Program-made: the position numbers and the translations under genes | Shown: piece by piece, positions 1 to 11,825 of the stretch | Layout: each line of letters opens with the position of its first letter | Position numbering within the stretch: position 1 is the stretch's first letter | The notes under the pieces: generated by a model | Seen by the model: only the letters and a program-made list of their open reading frames with translations | Database searches by the model: none | Told to the model about the DNA's origin: nothing | Origin: Phoebastria nigripes | Taxonomy: Eukaryota; Chordata; Aves; Procellariiformes; Diomedeidae | Direction: 5' to 3' | DNA: 64,000 bases | NCBI GenBank assembly: GCA_035582835.1 | Contig: JAYKAV010000002.1 | Coordinates: 1-64,000 of the forward strand

Positions 1-320
1 GTGATCAAAAAAGCCAAAATTCCACCGACAGCACCAGCCCCTGAGCCACGTGTTGATCAGGTGTGTTTTCCTGTCCCTGTCAGTATTCTTCCCTGCCACT
101 GAAGGGATTGAGGAAAACACTACCTGTGCTCCTGATCCTTCAACCGATCGCCCCAGTGCCCTGAAGTCCCTTTTGACCGCTTCTGGGCTTCTCTCCGCAA
201 CCTCGTCGCTGCCGGCCTGTATAACCAATAGTGGGTAGTGATCAGAGGGTCGTACCAGACCGGGGAGTTTCCTAGTGATGTCTCTAACCCGGCCCTCCCT
301 AGTGAGGAGAAGCAATAAAA
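1..320 (-). mobile_element. CR1 ORF1 esterase-domain fragment, running off the left edge
   Basis: On the minus strand one reading frame stays open for about 100 codons to the window edge. It reads like the middle of the SGNH/GDSL-type esterase domain found in ORF1 of avian CR1 retrotransposons. Visible landmarks are a KLPGLVRPSDHYPLLV stretch, a GSDEVA block (the family's GxND-type block III), GAQVVFSSIPSVAG, and INTWLRGWC followed by FGFFDH. The catalytic GDSL block lies upstream and is absent, because homology ends near position 320. The downstream catalytic Asp-His block would lie outside the window. In CR1 the esterase is thought to act in the retrotransposition particle. Here it is a fragment with no start codon. 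The assignment as CR1 ORF1 is firm from the motif series; the subfamily is not determined. Confidence 0.82.
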
Positions 321-1248
321 TGGCTTCATTTAGGCTTCTATAATCTCTGTACATCTGTCCACATTATCAAGAGAAAAGGAAAGAGAAGATTGGAATAAAA
401 TATAGGAATAGTAGATAATATGATACCTTTACTCTTGTACATCTTAATCTCTAGGGACAAATGTAATGAATGTGTGCTTAAACACTGCTATTCAAAAACT
501 ACAGTTATGCACTTCCATGCCTTGAAGGTTAAACCATATTTTCACTTCTGACCGTTTCTAAGCTATTTAGCTAATATTGGGTAATATGTCAGGTGCTAAT
601 CAGAGGGGAAACAACAGCTGAGAAATATTCAGGAGGTTCATTTTAGCAAAGATGCCCTGGAGAATGAAAGAATACAAAGAATGTATTCAAGTTTTGAATT
701 TCTGGCAATGCAAACACATGTTATGCTACCTTTAGGAGTAGTGTTTCAAGCAAAGAGAAATCTCAACTNCTTTAAGTGTGTTCTTAAAAATGTCTGGTGC
801 AGAACGAACAAGCTTAAAATCTTTAGAAGGATAATACCCCATTCTAATGGAGCTTGTTAAAAGNAAACAAAAGGGAACATTTGTTGTGCCTTGAACCATT
901 GCCAGCTGAGTGTATGTTGTCACATTTTAACTTCAGCAAAGAGTTAGTTTGGATATAGAATGCACAGAGTGAGCTCTAGTTAAAAATAAAACATTAGAGC
1001 AAACCATCAAGTTGTACTACATTGTTGTTTACAGCTTTCCTAATTAAATTCTTCAATATCAATGAATGCTTCATACCATATCAAACAACACCCAATAGAT
1101 TGCGTATAGCCTTTGTATGCTTTTTTCTCATTTAATTTTTGTGTTTATAAGTGAAAAGTTTTATACTTACATTTTGTGTGCTGTTGTTTCTCCCCCTCCC
1201 CCATTTGGAATATGAATGAAAATATAGCTAGACCAGATATGAGAATAT
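321..1248. other. Unassigned AT-rich interval
   Basis: I see no gene, RNA or recognisable repeat here. There are only short open frames with no family resemblance, and a few ambiguous bases near 769 and 864. Confidence 0.5.
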
Positions 1249-1831
1249 CTGACTGTCGTGGTTTAACCCCAGGCGGCAACTAAGCACCACACAGCCGCTT
1301 GCTCACTCCCCCCTGGTGGGATGGGGGAGAGAATTGGAAGGGTAAAAGTGAGAAAACTCATGGGTTGAGATAAAGACAGTTTAATAGGGAAAGCAAAACC
1401 CGCGTACACAAGCAAAGCAAAACAAGGAATTCATTCACTGCTTCCCATCGGCAGGCAGGTGTTCAGCCATCTCCAGGAAAGCAGGGCTCCATCACGCGTA
1501 ACGGTTACTTGGGAAGACAAACACCATCACTCCCAACGTCCCCCCCTTCCTTCTTCTTCCCCCAGCTTTATATGCTGAGCATGATGTCACATGGTATGGA
1601 ATACCCCATTGGCCAGTTGGGTTAGCTGTCCTGGCTATGCTCCCTCCCAGCTTCTTGTGCACCTGGCAGAGCATGGGAAGCTGAAAAGTCCTTGACTAGT
1701 AGACTCCTTAGCAACAACTAAAAACATCAGTGTGTTATCAACATTATTCTCATACTAAATCCAAAACATGGCACTATACCAACTACTAGGAAAAAAATCA
1801 ACTCTATCCCAGCTGAAACCATGAAACTGAC
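1249..1831 (-). mobile_element. Solo ERVL-type LTR with 5-bp target duplication CTGAC
   Basis: The LTR occupies 1254-1826 and reads on the minus strand. Its plus-strand left end is TGTCGTGGTTTAACC and its right end (1816-1826) is a mutated form of the AAACCAGGACA terminus seen in the sister copies. The flanks 1249-1253 and 1827-1831 are both CTGAC, a perfect 5-bp target-site duplication, which shows a solo LTR left by recombination between the two LTRs of a provirus. In the sense direction a TATA box (CATATAAAG, plus positions 1566-1574) precedes an ATTAAA poly(A) signal (plus 1380-1385). It belongs to the same subfamily as the copy at 59211-59786 and shares ends, but not the central part, with the LTRs of the provirus at 43026-49552. 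Five-base duplications are usual for class III ERVs. Confidence 0.92.
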
Positions 1832-2860
1832 AAACCAAAAGAAGGAAAAATACAAGGAAACACGAAAACTAGTTAGGAAAAACAGTCAGGAAAACATTTG
1901 TTTGCCATCCTGTGGTCTGATTGAAAGTCTACTAAACATTTTCATTGGCTGCAGCAAGTTTTAGTTCAGGCAATAATTGAACAGGTAAGAAAAGGAAGCA
2001 TAAGCAAAAGGTGGTTTTGCCTAACAAAGCTGAATGCCTGATTAATATCTTGTACCTTTTTCATTTTCATCACACTACTTAATCCAAAAAGAATCAAAAT
2101 TGGATCAAAGAGAATTCAAGTTGAACTTTGAGTTTGTATCTCAGCTCTGTGAATTCAACTGTATTTCAACATCTGTGTAAAGTTATTCTACTGTTTTGAC
2201 TTTGCAGTGGAAATCACTTGCCATATCACTGAGAGAGAGGGAGAGAGAAATACAAGAAACAGAAAATTTTGCCTTTACTAGGGAGTAGGCAGACATCTTA
2301 CGGACAAGAAGGCCATTTACATATTCTTTATGTTAGATCACTTTGAGATTCTATGAATGGACACTGAATCTATAAAAAAAAGAAATTATTTTTTTGTGCT
2401 CTATAAAATAACATTCTCTTTAAAAGCGAAAGAATTGCTGTTCCAAAAGAAGCATTATCATGAGATTAGGACCAGGCTTTACATTTCTACACACTTTAAA
2501 ACAGTGCTGGTAACCTTCTATTCTCTAACCAATGTTAGGTTGTTCAGCCCTTCTCTTTGTGCTCTGGTGTGTCATGGGTATCAATTATCTACCCTAATGA
2601 ATTCAGACTGTACAGCCTGATATTTTTATCTTAGATATAATATTTGTCACCATTAATTTAGTAATGAAGAAAGACTTAATAAGAAAAAAGCAACACAGTG
2701 CTGCATTTCATAGATGATAAATTATAAACAATCTATTTACTGTATGAATTCAAATGTATGGTAATTACATTCATGTATAAGTGGAAGAAGAAATAACACT
2801 GCCACAGTGTACAGTAATATTTAGTCCAAGAGCACTGGGTGGTCTTCAATAGAAAAATAA
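1832..2860. other. Unassigned AT-rich interval
   Basis: There is no recognisable gene or repeat. A short GA-rich run lies at about 2230-2247. An 87-codon open frame at 2357-2620 has no recognisable composition or motif and is treated as chance. Confidence 0.5.
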
Positions 2861-3985
2861 CATTTTTAAAAAGGGTAGAAAGGAGGACCCTGGGAACTAA
2901 CAACCTTCCAACCTCACCTCTGTGCCTGGGAAGATCATGGAACAGATCCTCCTGGAAGCTATGCTAAGGCACATGGAGGACAGGGAGGTGATTCGAGACA
3001 GCCAGCATGGCTTCACCAAGGGCAAGTCCTGCCTGACCAACCTAGTGGCCTTCTATGATGGAGTGACTACATCAGTGGACATGGGAAGACCTACGGACAT
3101 CATCTATCTGGACCTCTGTAAGGCCTTTGACACAGTCCCCCACAACATCCTTCTCTCTAAACTGGAGAGGTATGGATTTGATGGGTGGACTGTCTGGTGG
3201 GTGAGGAAGTGGTTGGATGATCACACTGAGAGAATAGTGGTCAACAGCTCAATGTCCAGATGGAGATCAGTGACAAGTGGTGTCCCNCAGGGGTCCGTAC
3301 TGGGACAAGTACTGTTTAATATCTTCATCAATGGCATAGACAGTGGGATCGAGTGCACCCTCAGCAAGTTTGCAGACGACACCAAGCTGAGTGGTGCGGT
3401 CNACACGCCTGAGGGAGGGGATGCCATCCAGAGGGACCTGGACAAGCTGGAGAAGTGGGCCCATGTAAACCTCATGAGGTTCAACAAGGCCAAGTGCAAG
3501 GTGCTGCACGTGGGTCAGGGCAAGCCCCGGGATCAATACAGGCTGGGGGATGAAGGGATTGAGAGCAGCCCTTTGGAGAAGGACTTGGGGGTACTGGTGG
3601 ATGAAAAGCTGGAGGTGAGCTGACAATGTGCGCTCACAGCCCAGAAGGCCAACAGTATCCTGGGCTGCATCCAAAGAAGCATGGACAGCAGGTTGAGAGA
3701 GGTGATCCTGCCCCTCTCCTCTGCCCTGGTGAGACCCTACCTGGAGTACTGCATCCAGCTCTGGAGCCCTCAGCATAAGCATTTTTACAATGAGGGTGGT
3801 GAAACAGTGGAACAGGTTGCCCAGAGAGGTGGTAGATGCCTCATCCCTGGAAACGTTCAAGGTCAGGTTGGATGGGGCTCTGAGCAACCTGATCTAGTTG
3901 AAGATGTCCCTGCCCATGGCAGGGGGGTTAAACTAGACGACCTTTAAAGGTCCCTTCCAACCCAAACTATTCTATGATTCTATGA
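2861..3985 (+). mobile_element. CR1 retrotransposon 3' half (RT palm to 3' end), internally deleted
   Basis: This is a 5'-truncated CR1 copy. A 233-codon frame (2922-3623) contains the reverse-transcriptase palm: the fingers stretch [33 protein letters not shown], motif A ([14 protein letters not shown]), a motif B region (SGV-QGSVLG with one ambiguous codon) and motif C FADD (3369-3380). The frame then stops at a TGA near 3623 where the related copy at 30261 has TGG (Trp). At about 3779 the sequence jumps from the thumb region to the final part of ORF2, losing roughly 290 bp relative to the copy ending at 30905. The element ends with GGTCCCTTCCAACC and two ATTCTATG-type repeats at 3969-3985. 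It is the same subfamily as the outer element of the 24-31 kb nest and is certainly inactive. Confidence 0.93.
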
Positions 3986-4783
3986 ACATCATTATACTCT
4001 TGGTTATACACATTTTTAATTTATTTGGTTTTTTTGTTTTAAGAATAATTTTAAATACAATATATAGAAATACGTATTTTATGATTATTTGATTGTATTT
4101 AAATCTGCACAATTCTGCTAATTCTGCTTATCTCTATACTTACTACAGTATACTTGGATGAAAATGTAATCTACTGTCCTTCATAATGTCAGATTACTTT
4201 ATTCTTCAATATTCTTTATACAGCTGAGGACTTTTTAGCTCAGAACAAGTTGGCTAACTATCCTCCGTGATGTTTTTTTCAGTAAGAATGGACCTCGCTC
4301 TCAAAAACCATGAGATCAGCTTTATGGAGTAATTTTGATTTTCGTATTAGTGACCATAACATTATATTGCAGCCCTTTAAAATTCAATTTCTATCAATTT
4401 CTAGCAGATTTTGGGAAGACCTTATGAAAAATACTCATGTTGCTATGACATCTTTCTTAAAATATTTATTTTAAGAATGGAAAGAAGAGAAATTTTCTTC
4501 TAGTTTTGACTGATAGTTTGGATACATTTATTATTTACCTTTTAATAATGAAATTTGTTTCAAAATCTTTTGGCATCCTACCACTGGATGCCTACCTACT
4601 GGGTATTCAGTATTTTCCTGCTGGCATAATAAGGAGAGTGAGGTTCAAATCACTTACTCCAGACTGATTTGGAAGAAGGGATTCCAGATTTCCTACAGTC
4701 CAGATGGGACTGGCAAGAGCTATGGAACTTAAGTGATGAGTGAATAATAGATACGAAGCTCAAATTTGTCATTTACTTATAAT
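3986..4783. other. Unassigned AT-rich interval
   Basis: I see no gene or identifiable repeat in this stretch. Confidence 0.5.
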
Positions 4784-5600
4784 TGTGGTGTAGCTGTGTA
4801 CCAGGACTGTGCCTCTCTGCACATGCAGTGCTCTTGTCCTCAGCTCCCAGGGTGGTCCAGGACCTCTCCGGACAGCCACCTGTTAGCAGACTCGGTTGAA
4901 AGAAGGGACTATCTTGAAACTGTGTGACTGACTGGACCTTCACAATTAAGTATGTGATGGATTGTTACAGGAGCTCCCCAGAGGAAATATTGGATGGTTC
5001 TGAAAATCCCCCCGTCCCCATCCCCATCTCCAACTGCCAATGTGTCTGGTCCAATCTGTGTGCTTAAATTCATTATCTTCCTGTGTAAAGTGTCCCAAAG
5101 ACTCCCCTAGGTCATTCCTGATGCAGAGCGATCAGATTGGGCATATATAAGACATTTTAATATAGTCAATAGAAACTTTTTCTGCAGAAATGATGAGTAG
5201 GACAGTCTTTTGTACATAGTTATCATGTTTATGAGATGTTTTGTAGACAGCTAGTATGTATCAATAGCAATGANTTACATGTATGTGGGTGGTCACGCAG
5301 GTCCACAGGCCAGCTGGATTATACGAACTGAGAGGAAGAGCAGTAAAGGAATCCCTCTGGATTCAGCTGAAGCGACCACTGCAAGGACCCTTGCAAATCC
5401 TGTTGTCAACAGACAGCAACTGGCTGTCCTGTTAGGGAGATTTGATTCCCCATGTGAGTGTTACTCTGTTCCAGGATCCCCCAAAATTAGGGCTAGTTTA
5501 ACAAACATTCAGCTGTTGAGTGTCCGTGTAACAGGACCATTAGCCACCAGCCCATTGGCTATCCCAGAATTTATGTCTCCAGGCAGCTTTTGCTAAGAAC
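4784..5600 (+). mobile_element. Possible degenerate LTR or retroviral remnant
   Basis: This block is clearly richer in G+C than its flanks and has promoter-like order: a GC-rich segment, a TATA-like GCATATATAA (5141-5150), then a GC-rich segment with several CTG-rich stretches. It starts near a TGTGGTG at 4784, but I could not find a matching CA end with a target duplication. A 108-codon open frame at 5270-5596 resembles no protein I know. The reading as an old LTR rests on composition and a TATA box only. It may be another repeat type or a unique sequence. Confidence 0.3.
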
Positions 5601-7779
5601 TGTGAAAGGTTTCAGGTAAAACTTAATTTAATTCAGATTAAACATTCCTCCACTTCTGAGGAAATAGCAATTTCTTTAGGACTTAATATAGATAGTCATG
5701 CTATTTTGTGTATACAACCTGCGTTATGCTTAAATGAGCAAGTCATGTATGCTTTCTTTTGATTTCTTTCCCTCCCATTGAAGCTTCTTTTCTCTGTAAT
5801 GAAGATTAAATCAGATTCTTCTTTTCTGTTGATGAAATACTGTAAGCAATCAGAAGAAGTAAAGCAAAGGTGTGACTGATAGTGTAACAAACAAAAAGGA
5901 CAGGCCCATGGAGGACATGGTCAGAAAGTTAGAGCAAACCATTGTTCATTCCCTCATAAAACACAAAAATACAGTCCACTGGATGTTAGTAACATTCTAA
6001 TATGGAAATAAACAAACAAGCAAAGCATAAGCAAGGTGAAAGAACTGAAAAGCCATTAGACAGTTAATGAGATTTTGTCCTAGTTTATGATTTTAATCCC
6101 AGCCAGTAAAGTCAAAAAGGAGCCACTCACGTAGTCTAGTTTACATTTTCTCATTACTATATACTGCTTTATTACTCTAGCAATAAGTCAAGATATTCCA
6201 TCACATTTAAATAGTTTGGTTTCTGACAAGAAGCACAATGGACTATAGGCTAATACACTATATTTTGTTTTTCAAAATGGTCCAATANTAAACACCATTA
6301 TGACAGTCATGGTAAAAAAATAATAATAATGAACTGAATGCAATGCTTATGAAGAAGATTTACTGTCTGAAGTGGTGAGATAAAGTAACTTTTCAATACC
6401 CTATGGAAANTTACCTGTGGATGAATGCTTGTGTAGATTTTTTCTAAAAAATAATTAATTTTTTTCTTCTAAATTTGTACTTAATTTCAGCTATTCTCAA
6501 ACACTTTTTTTCATTTGCTAGGCTTAATTACGTTAGCAGAACTTCTGCATGATTGTGTCAGAAAAAACTCAGAAATATATTCAGGAAAGATATCTTTTTT
6601 TTTTTTTTTTTATGTTTCTCTACTTTTGATCATTTTGTTGAACTGTACATGTTAAATAATTATTTTGAACCTAATAATTTTCCATGGGAGTTATTTTGAT
6701 GTTTATTGTTCAAAAAAAGTTTTACTGCAATTAATTTTGTTAAATTTGTTACCAAATGATTTATTTTTCATTATGAAGATTTCACAGGAAATACTGATGA
6801 AATGTAATGGTATGTATGGATTTTGTCTTGAGCTAAAGATAGTTCTGGAAGGAGCCATATCTGTTGTAGTATTAGCCATTTTCTTAAATTCATTAGCTAT
6901 TTAGCTTTTTCTGGAATATTGCTAGTAAGTCATACAAGCATTCTAAGTACACCTTATGGGGGATCAGTTTGATATTCTATCTAAAAAATATCTAGTTTCA
7001 GTCAGATAACTATTTTTTTAACAAAACAGAGGAATTAATTTTCCCATGAGGATTGTCACTAAACAAAAATGAAATACTTAGAAAATGTGATCAAAAGTAC
7101 ATATTAAAAAATGGAGGAAAGAAAACTCAGGAAGTACAGCCAGCACTACATCACTTGAAATCTTCCAATTAAGACTTTACAGAAAAGATCAACAAGGTTA
7201 GGAAGTCATAATTCCATTTTACATCCGCTACACTGCCTGGTCCTGGATATCCAGTTTAAGATGTGTGTTTGAGTACATTATTTGTTCAACACAGGAGTGT
7301 TGAACTACTCACCTCTTGAGGTACATATGGAGCACATTTTTTTTTTCTAGGGTGAAAACATGGCTAGGGATCTGAGAAAAAGCCTACTTTTGACAGTTGT
7401 AGCATCAAGATTTTATCATGGAGAGGTATGATTTTGCATTTACAAAATAAAGTAAAAGTTGAAGATGTTCTGAATGGTTAAAAGATCAAGAGGAAGTTTT
7501 TCAAGAGAGAAACAGTAAAAAAAAAAGAAAAACTTCTTTTTCTTGATCTGTGAATATTACAAGGTGTCCAAGGCACAGGACAAGATTTCAATTTGTATTC
7601 CAGACCTGTAGCTTTCCATTCAAAGAGAGAACTGTGAGTCCTTAATTGGAACGGCAGTTAAATTAGCGTTCATTGACAAGGTAAATCAGAGAAAATGTAC
7701 AGGGGGACAAGCTGTCCTTTTATAGGCTGAAGTCCACCCAGCTCATATCCTATTTCAGATAGTGACCCGCGGCAAGCAC
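5601..7779. other. Unassigned AT-rich interval
   Basis: There is no supported gene. The stretch contains a poly(T) run near 6596-6612 and scattered ambiguous bases. Short open frames (for example 6665-6904) are AT-biased and show no family motif. Confidence 0.5.
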
Positions 7780-7856
7780 CTCTAGGTGCCTTGCCTTGCC
7801 TTGCCTTGCCTTGCCTTCCTGCCCTGCCTCGCCTCACCCTGCCTCACCTCACCTCA
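7780..7856. repeat. (CCTTG)n pentanucleotide microsatellite
   Basis: About seven CCTTG units, the first ones perfect, grade into imperfect CCTGC/CCTCA units to about 7856. It is a simple repeat with no associated gene. Confidence 0.9.
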
Positions 7857-8355
7857 TTTGAAAATATGTAGGAGATATGCAGGAAAGAGCACTAAAATAC
7901 AGATGTTATGGCAGTTACAGAATCCAAATGAAATATAAATACAGAAGCTGGAGGCCACCATTTTCAGAAAGGTAGAACAGGTGCTGCAGGGAATGCCTAG
8001 AATGACAGAAGGCTAAAAGACAGAGTAATAAATATAGAAAAAGTGTTGTAACTAATGGTGGAAAAGCAGAACAGGAGAAGACATATGGAAGGTGAATAGC
8101 AAGGAAGACTATAACCTAGACCTGTGTTATTAAATATCAGGATAAAGAGGGAAAGGGCTATACGTGGAAGCAATGGAAGCTGAAAGGTGAGAAAGGAAAG
8201 GTAACCTGGAAGGATAAATTAAGTGAGTGGAAAGAAAAGAGAGAACAAAACAGAAGGGTAAAAATAGAAAGCAGATAGAGCATGGGAACATTAAACTATT
8301 ATAAAAGTTTTCCCTCTGTAAACATATACAAATGCATATGTTCAAATGTATATGT
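7857..8355. other. Unassigned interval before a CR1 tip
   Basis: This is a purine-rich stretch on the plus strand without a recognisable gene or repeat. The 97-codon minus frame at 8130-8423 is a by-product of that composition and overlaps the CR1 tip. Confidence 0.45.
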
Positions 8356-8545
8356 TCAAACACTGGTACAGGCTTCCTGGAGAGGTGGTCAATGCCCCAA
8401 GCCTGTCGGTGTTTAAGAGGCATTTGGGCAATGCCCTTAATAACATGCTTTAACTTGGTCAGCCCTGAATTGGTCAGGCAGTTGGACTAGGTGATCATTG
8501 TAGGTCCCTTCCAACTGAAAGAGTCTGTTCTATTCTATTCTATAT
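8356..8545 (+). mobile_element. CR1 3' terminal fragment
   Basis: The sequence carries the C-terminal ORF2 signature of CR1-type elements in the plus direction: a region equivalent to W-x-RLP-x-VV-x-xPSLxVFKxxLD, then the 3'UTR (TTGGACTAGGTGATCATTG, GGTCCCTTCCAACTG) and a TTCTATTCTATTCTA tail at about 8526-8541. The tail unit differs from the usual ATTCTATG, which suggests a different or decayed CR1 subfamily. Only about 190 bp is present, as expected for heavy 5' truncation. Confidence 0.82.
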
Positions 8546-8626
8546 ACAGACAGAGCCTGGAAGAATTCTGCAATGAAACTTCTTAATGTTTTCTGTCTTG
8601 GGTACAGTTTGTTTTCACCATCAATC

Positions 8627-8752
8627 TGATGATGTAGCACACTAATACATCATCACAGTGACAGCACTATGATGATATACTACACTCATACATCATCAGA
8701 ATAACTGTGATAAGAGCTGTCACTCTGGTGATATATTAGTCTGGTCCATCAT
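8627..8752. repeat. Short local repeat of nested inverted units (43-bp period)
   Basis: Two 29-bp units at 8627-8655 and 8670-8698 differ at only about four positions. Each begins TGATGAT and ends ATCATCA, so each is itself a short inverted repeat. A weaker third copy follows near 8733-8752, and the intervening ACAGTGACAGC has an inverted partner GCTGTCACT downstream. The origin is unknown. Confidence 0.6.
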
Positions 8753-9299
8753 AAAAGAAACGTATTCCAAAGAGATGTAGTATAGATATCACTAAATTTT
8801 TGTTGCCATTGCTTATTTATTCATTCACTTTCATAGAAGACAATATCAAAAGCAGAATGCTTTCTAAATTACAGTAAGTAAAAAACAATAAAATAATGTT
8901 AAATAAAGGAAGGAATATTTGGGTATATACAATAAATGAGGAAGTGGGAGCTCAACCACTAACTATAAAACTTCAAAATAGCACATGCTACCACATCTCA
9001 TTAAAAAGAATCTAAAACTATCACTAATTTATTCAAGTGTTTTTGAAGTGTTTCTCCATAAGTAATTCTTTGATATCCAGACTCACACTTGTAATAACTT
9101 ATTTCTATATGTATTAATATACATTAAAAACCACAATATCCCAAAGCACATATAATTGTCACTGTATTAAAATAGGAATAAAATAGCAAGGTCTCCTAGG
9201 TAAAGAATGTATCTTCATATGTATGTGGAAAGCCTGTAATATTCCAGTGATATATATTACTATCAGCACCAGTGTTTCTGAAAGGGTAAATAATCCAAA
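8753..9299. other. Unassigned AT-rich interval
   Basis: I see no gene or identifiable repeat. If the inversion proposed for 9300-24385 is correct, the left breakpoint lies at the right edge of this interval. Confidence 0.45.
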
Positions 9300-10600
9300 G
9301 TATGCCTGAATTTGACTTTATGAGCTCAAAGTGAAAATACTAATCAATACTTCTGACACTAGGTTGCCTCGTTGCAGTATCATTGGACCCTGCGTGGAAT
9401 AGCAGGGGTCCAAATGATAAACCGTTTGCCACGCTCGGCAGCCTCTCAGTGATGTTGCAAATGCAAGCTCCTGGTAGGCAGCAGATTTCTCTAGAGAAAT
9501 TGTCTGGACAGCAAATGGGTGCTTCAGTGCCTCTCAGTAAGGAATCTCCAATTACTAATACTTCATGCACTTTTCTGGTGGCACTGGTTCTAATGTGAGT
9601 GAGAGGTTGGATCAACTTTGCATGGTCAGCTTCTACTGGATCTAGTCCATTACTCACATGCTCTTCATTCTTCACCCCCAGCGCATCATATCTGTTATGT
9701 AGGGACACTTTAGAGGAAAGGGGAAGGTTCTTCCTTCTGTCCTGAGCAGGGACAAAGGTCCAGTCTCCTTCATTTTGTGAGTTACTTGTGTCAGCCTGCT
9801 CGAGGTTGAATTCAGGCTTACCTTCCCCTTGCACAGCCTTAAGTCTGGGCTGTCGCTCAGCCTGAGACAGCATGCAATACCACGTATCTACCTCCCGATC
9901 ANGATCCTGGATACTGCACTGCCTGTTGAGCTCCTCTTGTAACATAGCTACTCCTTTGAAGAGTTCTTCTATCTGGGCACACTTGCAGCTATGACATCCA
10001 CTGCTGCCTTCAGGTGCTAGAGGGAATTCCAGGTGCTGAGGCTCCAAGCCACCTGAGGTCTGGTCAGCTATTTCTGTCTTTGGGAGGTCTGTTTGGGTGG
10101 AGATGTCAGCATAGATAGGCTGTAGAGCTTCTGTTTGGGTTTCAGCTTCAGCCTTGCAGTTGTGGCAGGTGGACACCATTTTCTTTCAGCAGGTCACAGT
10201 CACCTTGTAGTTTTATAAAACGGTAATTCTTTTGAAAGATGTCATCCTTCTAATTCTAATTACCTGGAGACCTCAAGCTTCCAGGTACACTTACACAGCC
10301 ACCAGCTAGCTGGGGTGATTGTCAGGATTGCAGCCTAAGCCAGTGGGTGAGCAGCGCAGGCAGCAGCCTGACAATGGGCAGAGTGTACCACCCTGCACAT
10401 GCAAACTGCCAATGCCACTCCCTGTTTGCACACCCTGGCCACTGACTCTCCCTAGGGAGTAGTTATATGCGGCCACCCGTGGTCTGAACTGGCTGCAGGG
10501 ACCGCCAGCACTGCCCCACTCTTGCCTGCCCCTCTCACGAGACCTGTTGCCTGCCAGCTGGTCCCTCCACACACACAGCCCTGCCTTTACCAGTTAAAAT
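9300..10600 (-). mobile_element. 5' half of a CR1: GC-rich 5'UTR and ORF1 N-terminal two thirds
   Basis: On the minus strand a 279-codon frame begins with ATG at 10179 and ends at a TGA-type stop near 9340. Its N-terminal part is Cys-rich (CHNCKAEAETQTEA, later CHSCKCAQ) and then Glu/Gln-rich. Its C-terminal part is the start of the CR1 ORF1 esterase: VLVIGDSLLRGTEAP with the GDS nucleophile block at plus 9541-9549, then HAGSNDTATR with block III at 9379-9390. CR1-like codons seem to continue past the stop to about 9300 (RSID, stop, then an FHFELIKSNSG-like stretch). Upstream of the ATG, 10185-10600 is GC-rich and probably the CR1 5'UTR with its internal promoter. The rest of ORF1 and all of ORF2 are missing. 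This is the opposite of the usual 5' truncation and is explained if it is the detached half of the element at 24385. Confidence 0.85.
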
Positions 10601-11825
10601 TCTATAGTGTTTAAGCCATACACTTGGCAGACATGTTAACTGTGAAATGATACTTTATATAGTGTCCTATTAAATTGCATTTGAATAATCTTAGTTTAAG
10701 AAGATCAAAATCACATAGAAATGTAGTTTTTATTCTGCTGACTAGTATTTCTATCTTTTTTAAAACTTTCTGATAAGCTTTTATGCTGACTTGGGTATTT
10801 CTACTTGGTATTTTTCATACTCAGCATTCTTTGAGATCTTAAAGCATGGATTGAATATATTTTAGCAAGCATCAATCTGTCACTCTGCTGGCAATTAATT
10901 AATAGCCAGACAGAAACCTTGGAGCACTACATATTTAGTTTATTGATTTTTGTGCAATATTGTATGTTATAGCTCACTATACAGACTTTCAGTTGTCATA
11001 CATAGAAACTGCATTAACTGTTGACAAGTCTGTTTCTTATATTAAAGTGTCTAGAAAGAATGGAGCAATGAAATTTGGATGAAATTGGGATGATTAGAGA
11101 CAGAGCAAAGAGGATTTGAGAAAAAAAAAAAAAAGGAAAAATATTCATTGTTAAAAGAATCCAATATAACATGTCACTTTATTTTAATACACTTTAAATA
11201 TCAGTATCAACACCACTTTGTTTAATGTGAGAGCTAGAAAAGCTTTCTCTTTCATTTTACCAGTGCCTACTAATTTAAAACGAAGTCCTACAACATAAAG
11301 AAGATACTAACATTTATAGGCTCAGCAGAGATACTCATTTTATTACAGATGATTTTCTCCATTTCTTGCCCCAGGTAGCTACTCAGTTTTCCACAGGTGA
11401 TACTCATCTGCCTTTCCCTCTCTCTATGAAGGTTAATGGATTCATTACCTTTCCCATTGCTAACATCCTTTTCTGCTCCCCATTTGCCAACTGTCTTTTT
11501 GCGAAATTATTTAACTGATTAACATAATTAAGTTAAACCCCAATAAATTGTATATTTAACCTGATGTTTGCAGCTTTTGAAGAAGGGCCTGTGTGTCCTC
11601 CTCCCACAAAGTGCCTGTTGCTTGCCAGCAATCTCAGAATTGAGTTACTCAGACCATTGTAACTGTAAGATACCAGTGCGTGTAAAAGAAAAAATGAAGT
11701 GAAACAGTGGTAAATTCACACAGAGGATAAGAAGAAAATAATTAAAAAGAAACAAACAAAAAAATTCTTATTTTTTAACTAAGATTCAAATCACACCCTT
11801 GAGACAAATCAAAAGGATTAAATGG
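10601..11825. other. Unassigned AT-rich interval
   Basis: There is no gene or identifiable repeat. A poly(A) run lies near 11122-11135. Confidence 0.5.

Noticed and set aside
3267..3887. 206-codon minus-strand frame
   Set aside because: It is a shadow of the CR1 ORF2 coding strand. The same applies to minus frames at 28863-29651, 29892-30179 and 51344-51853.
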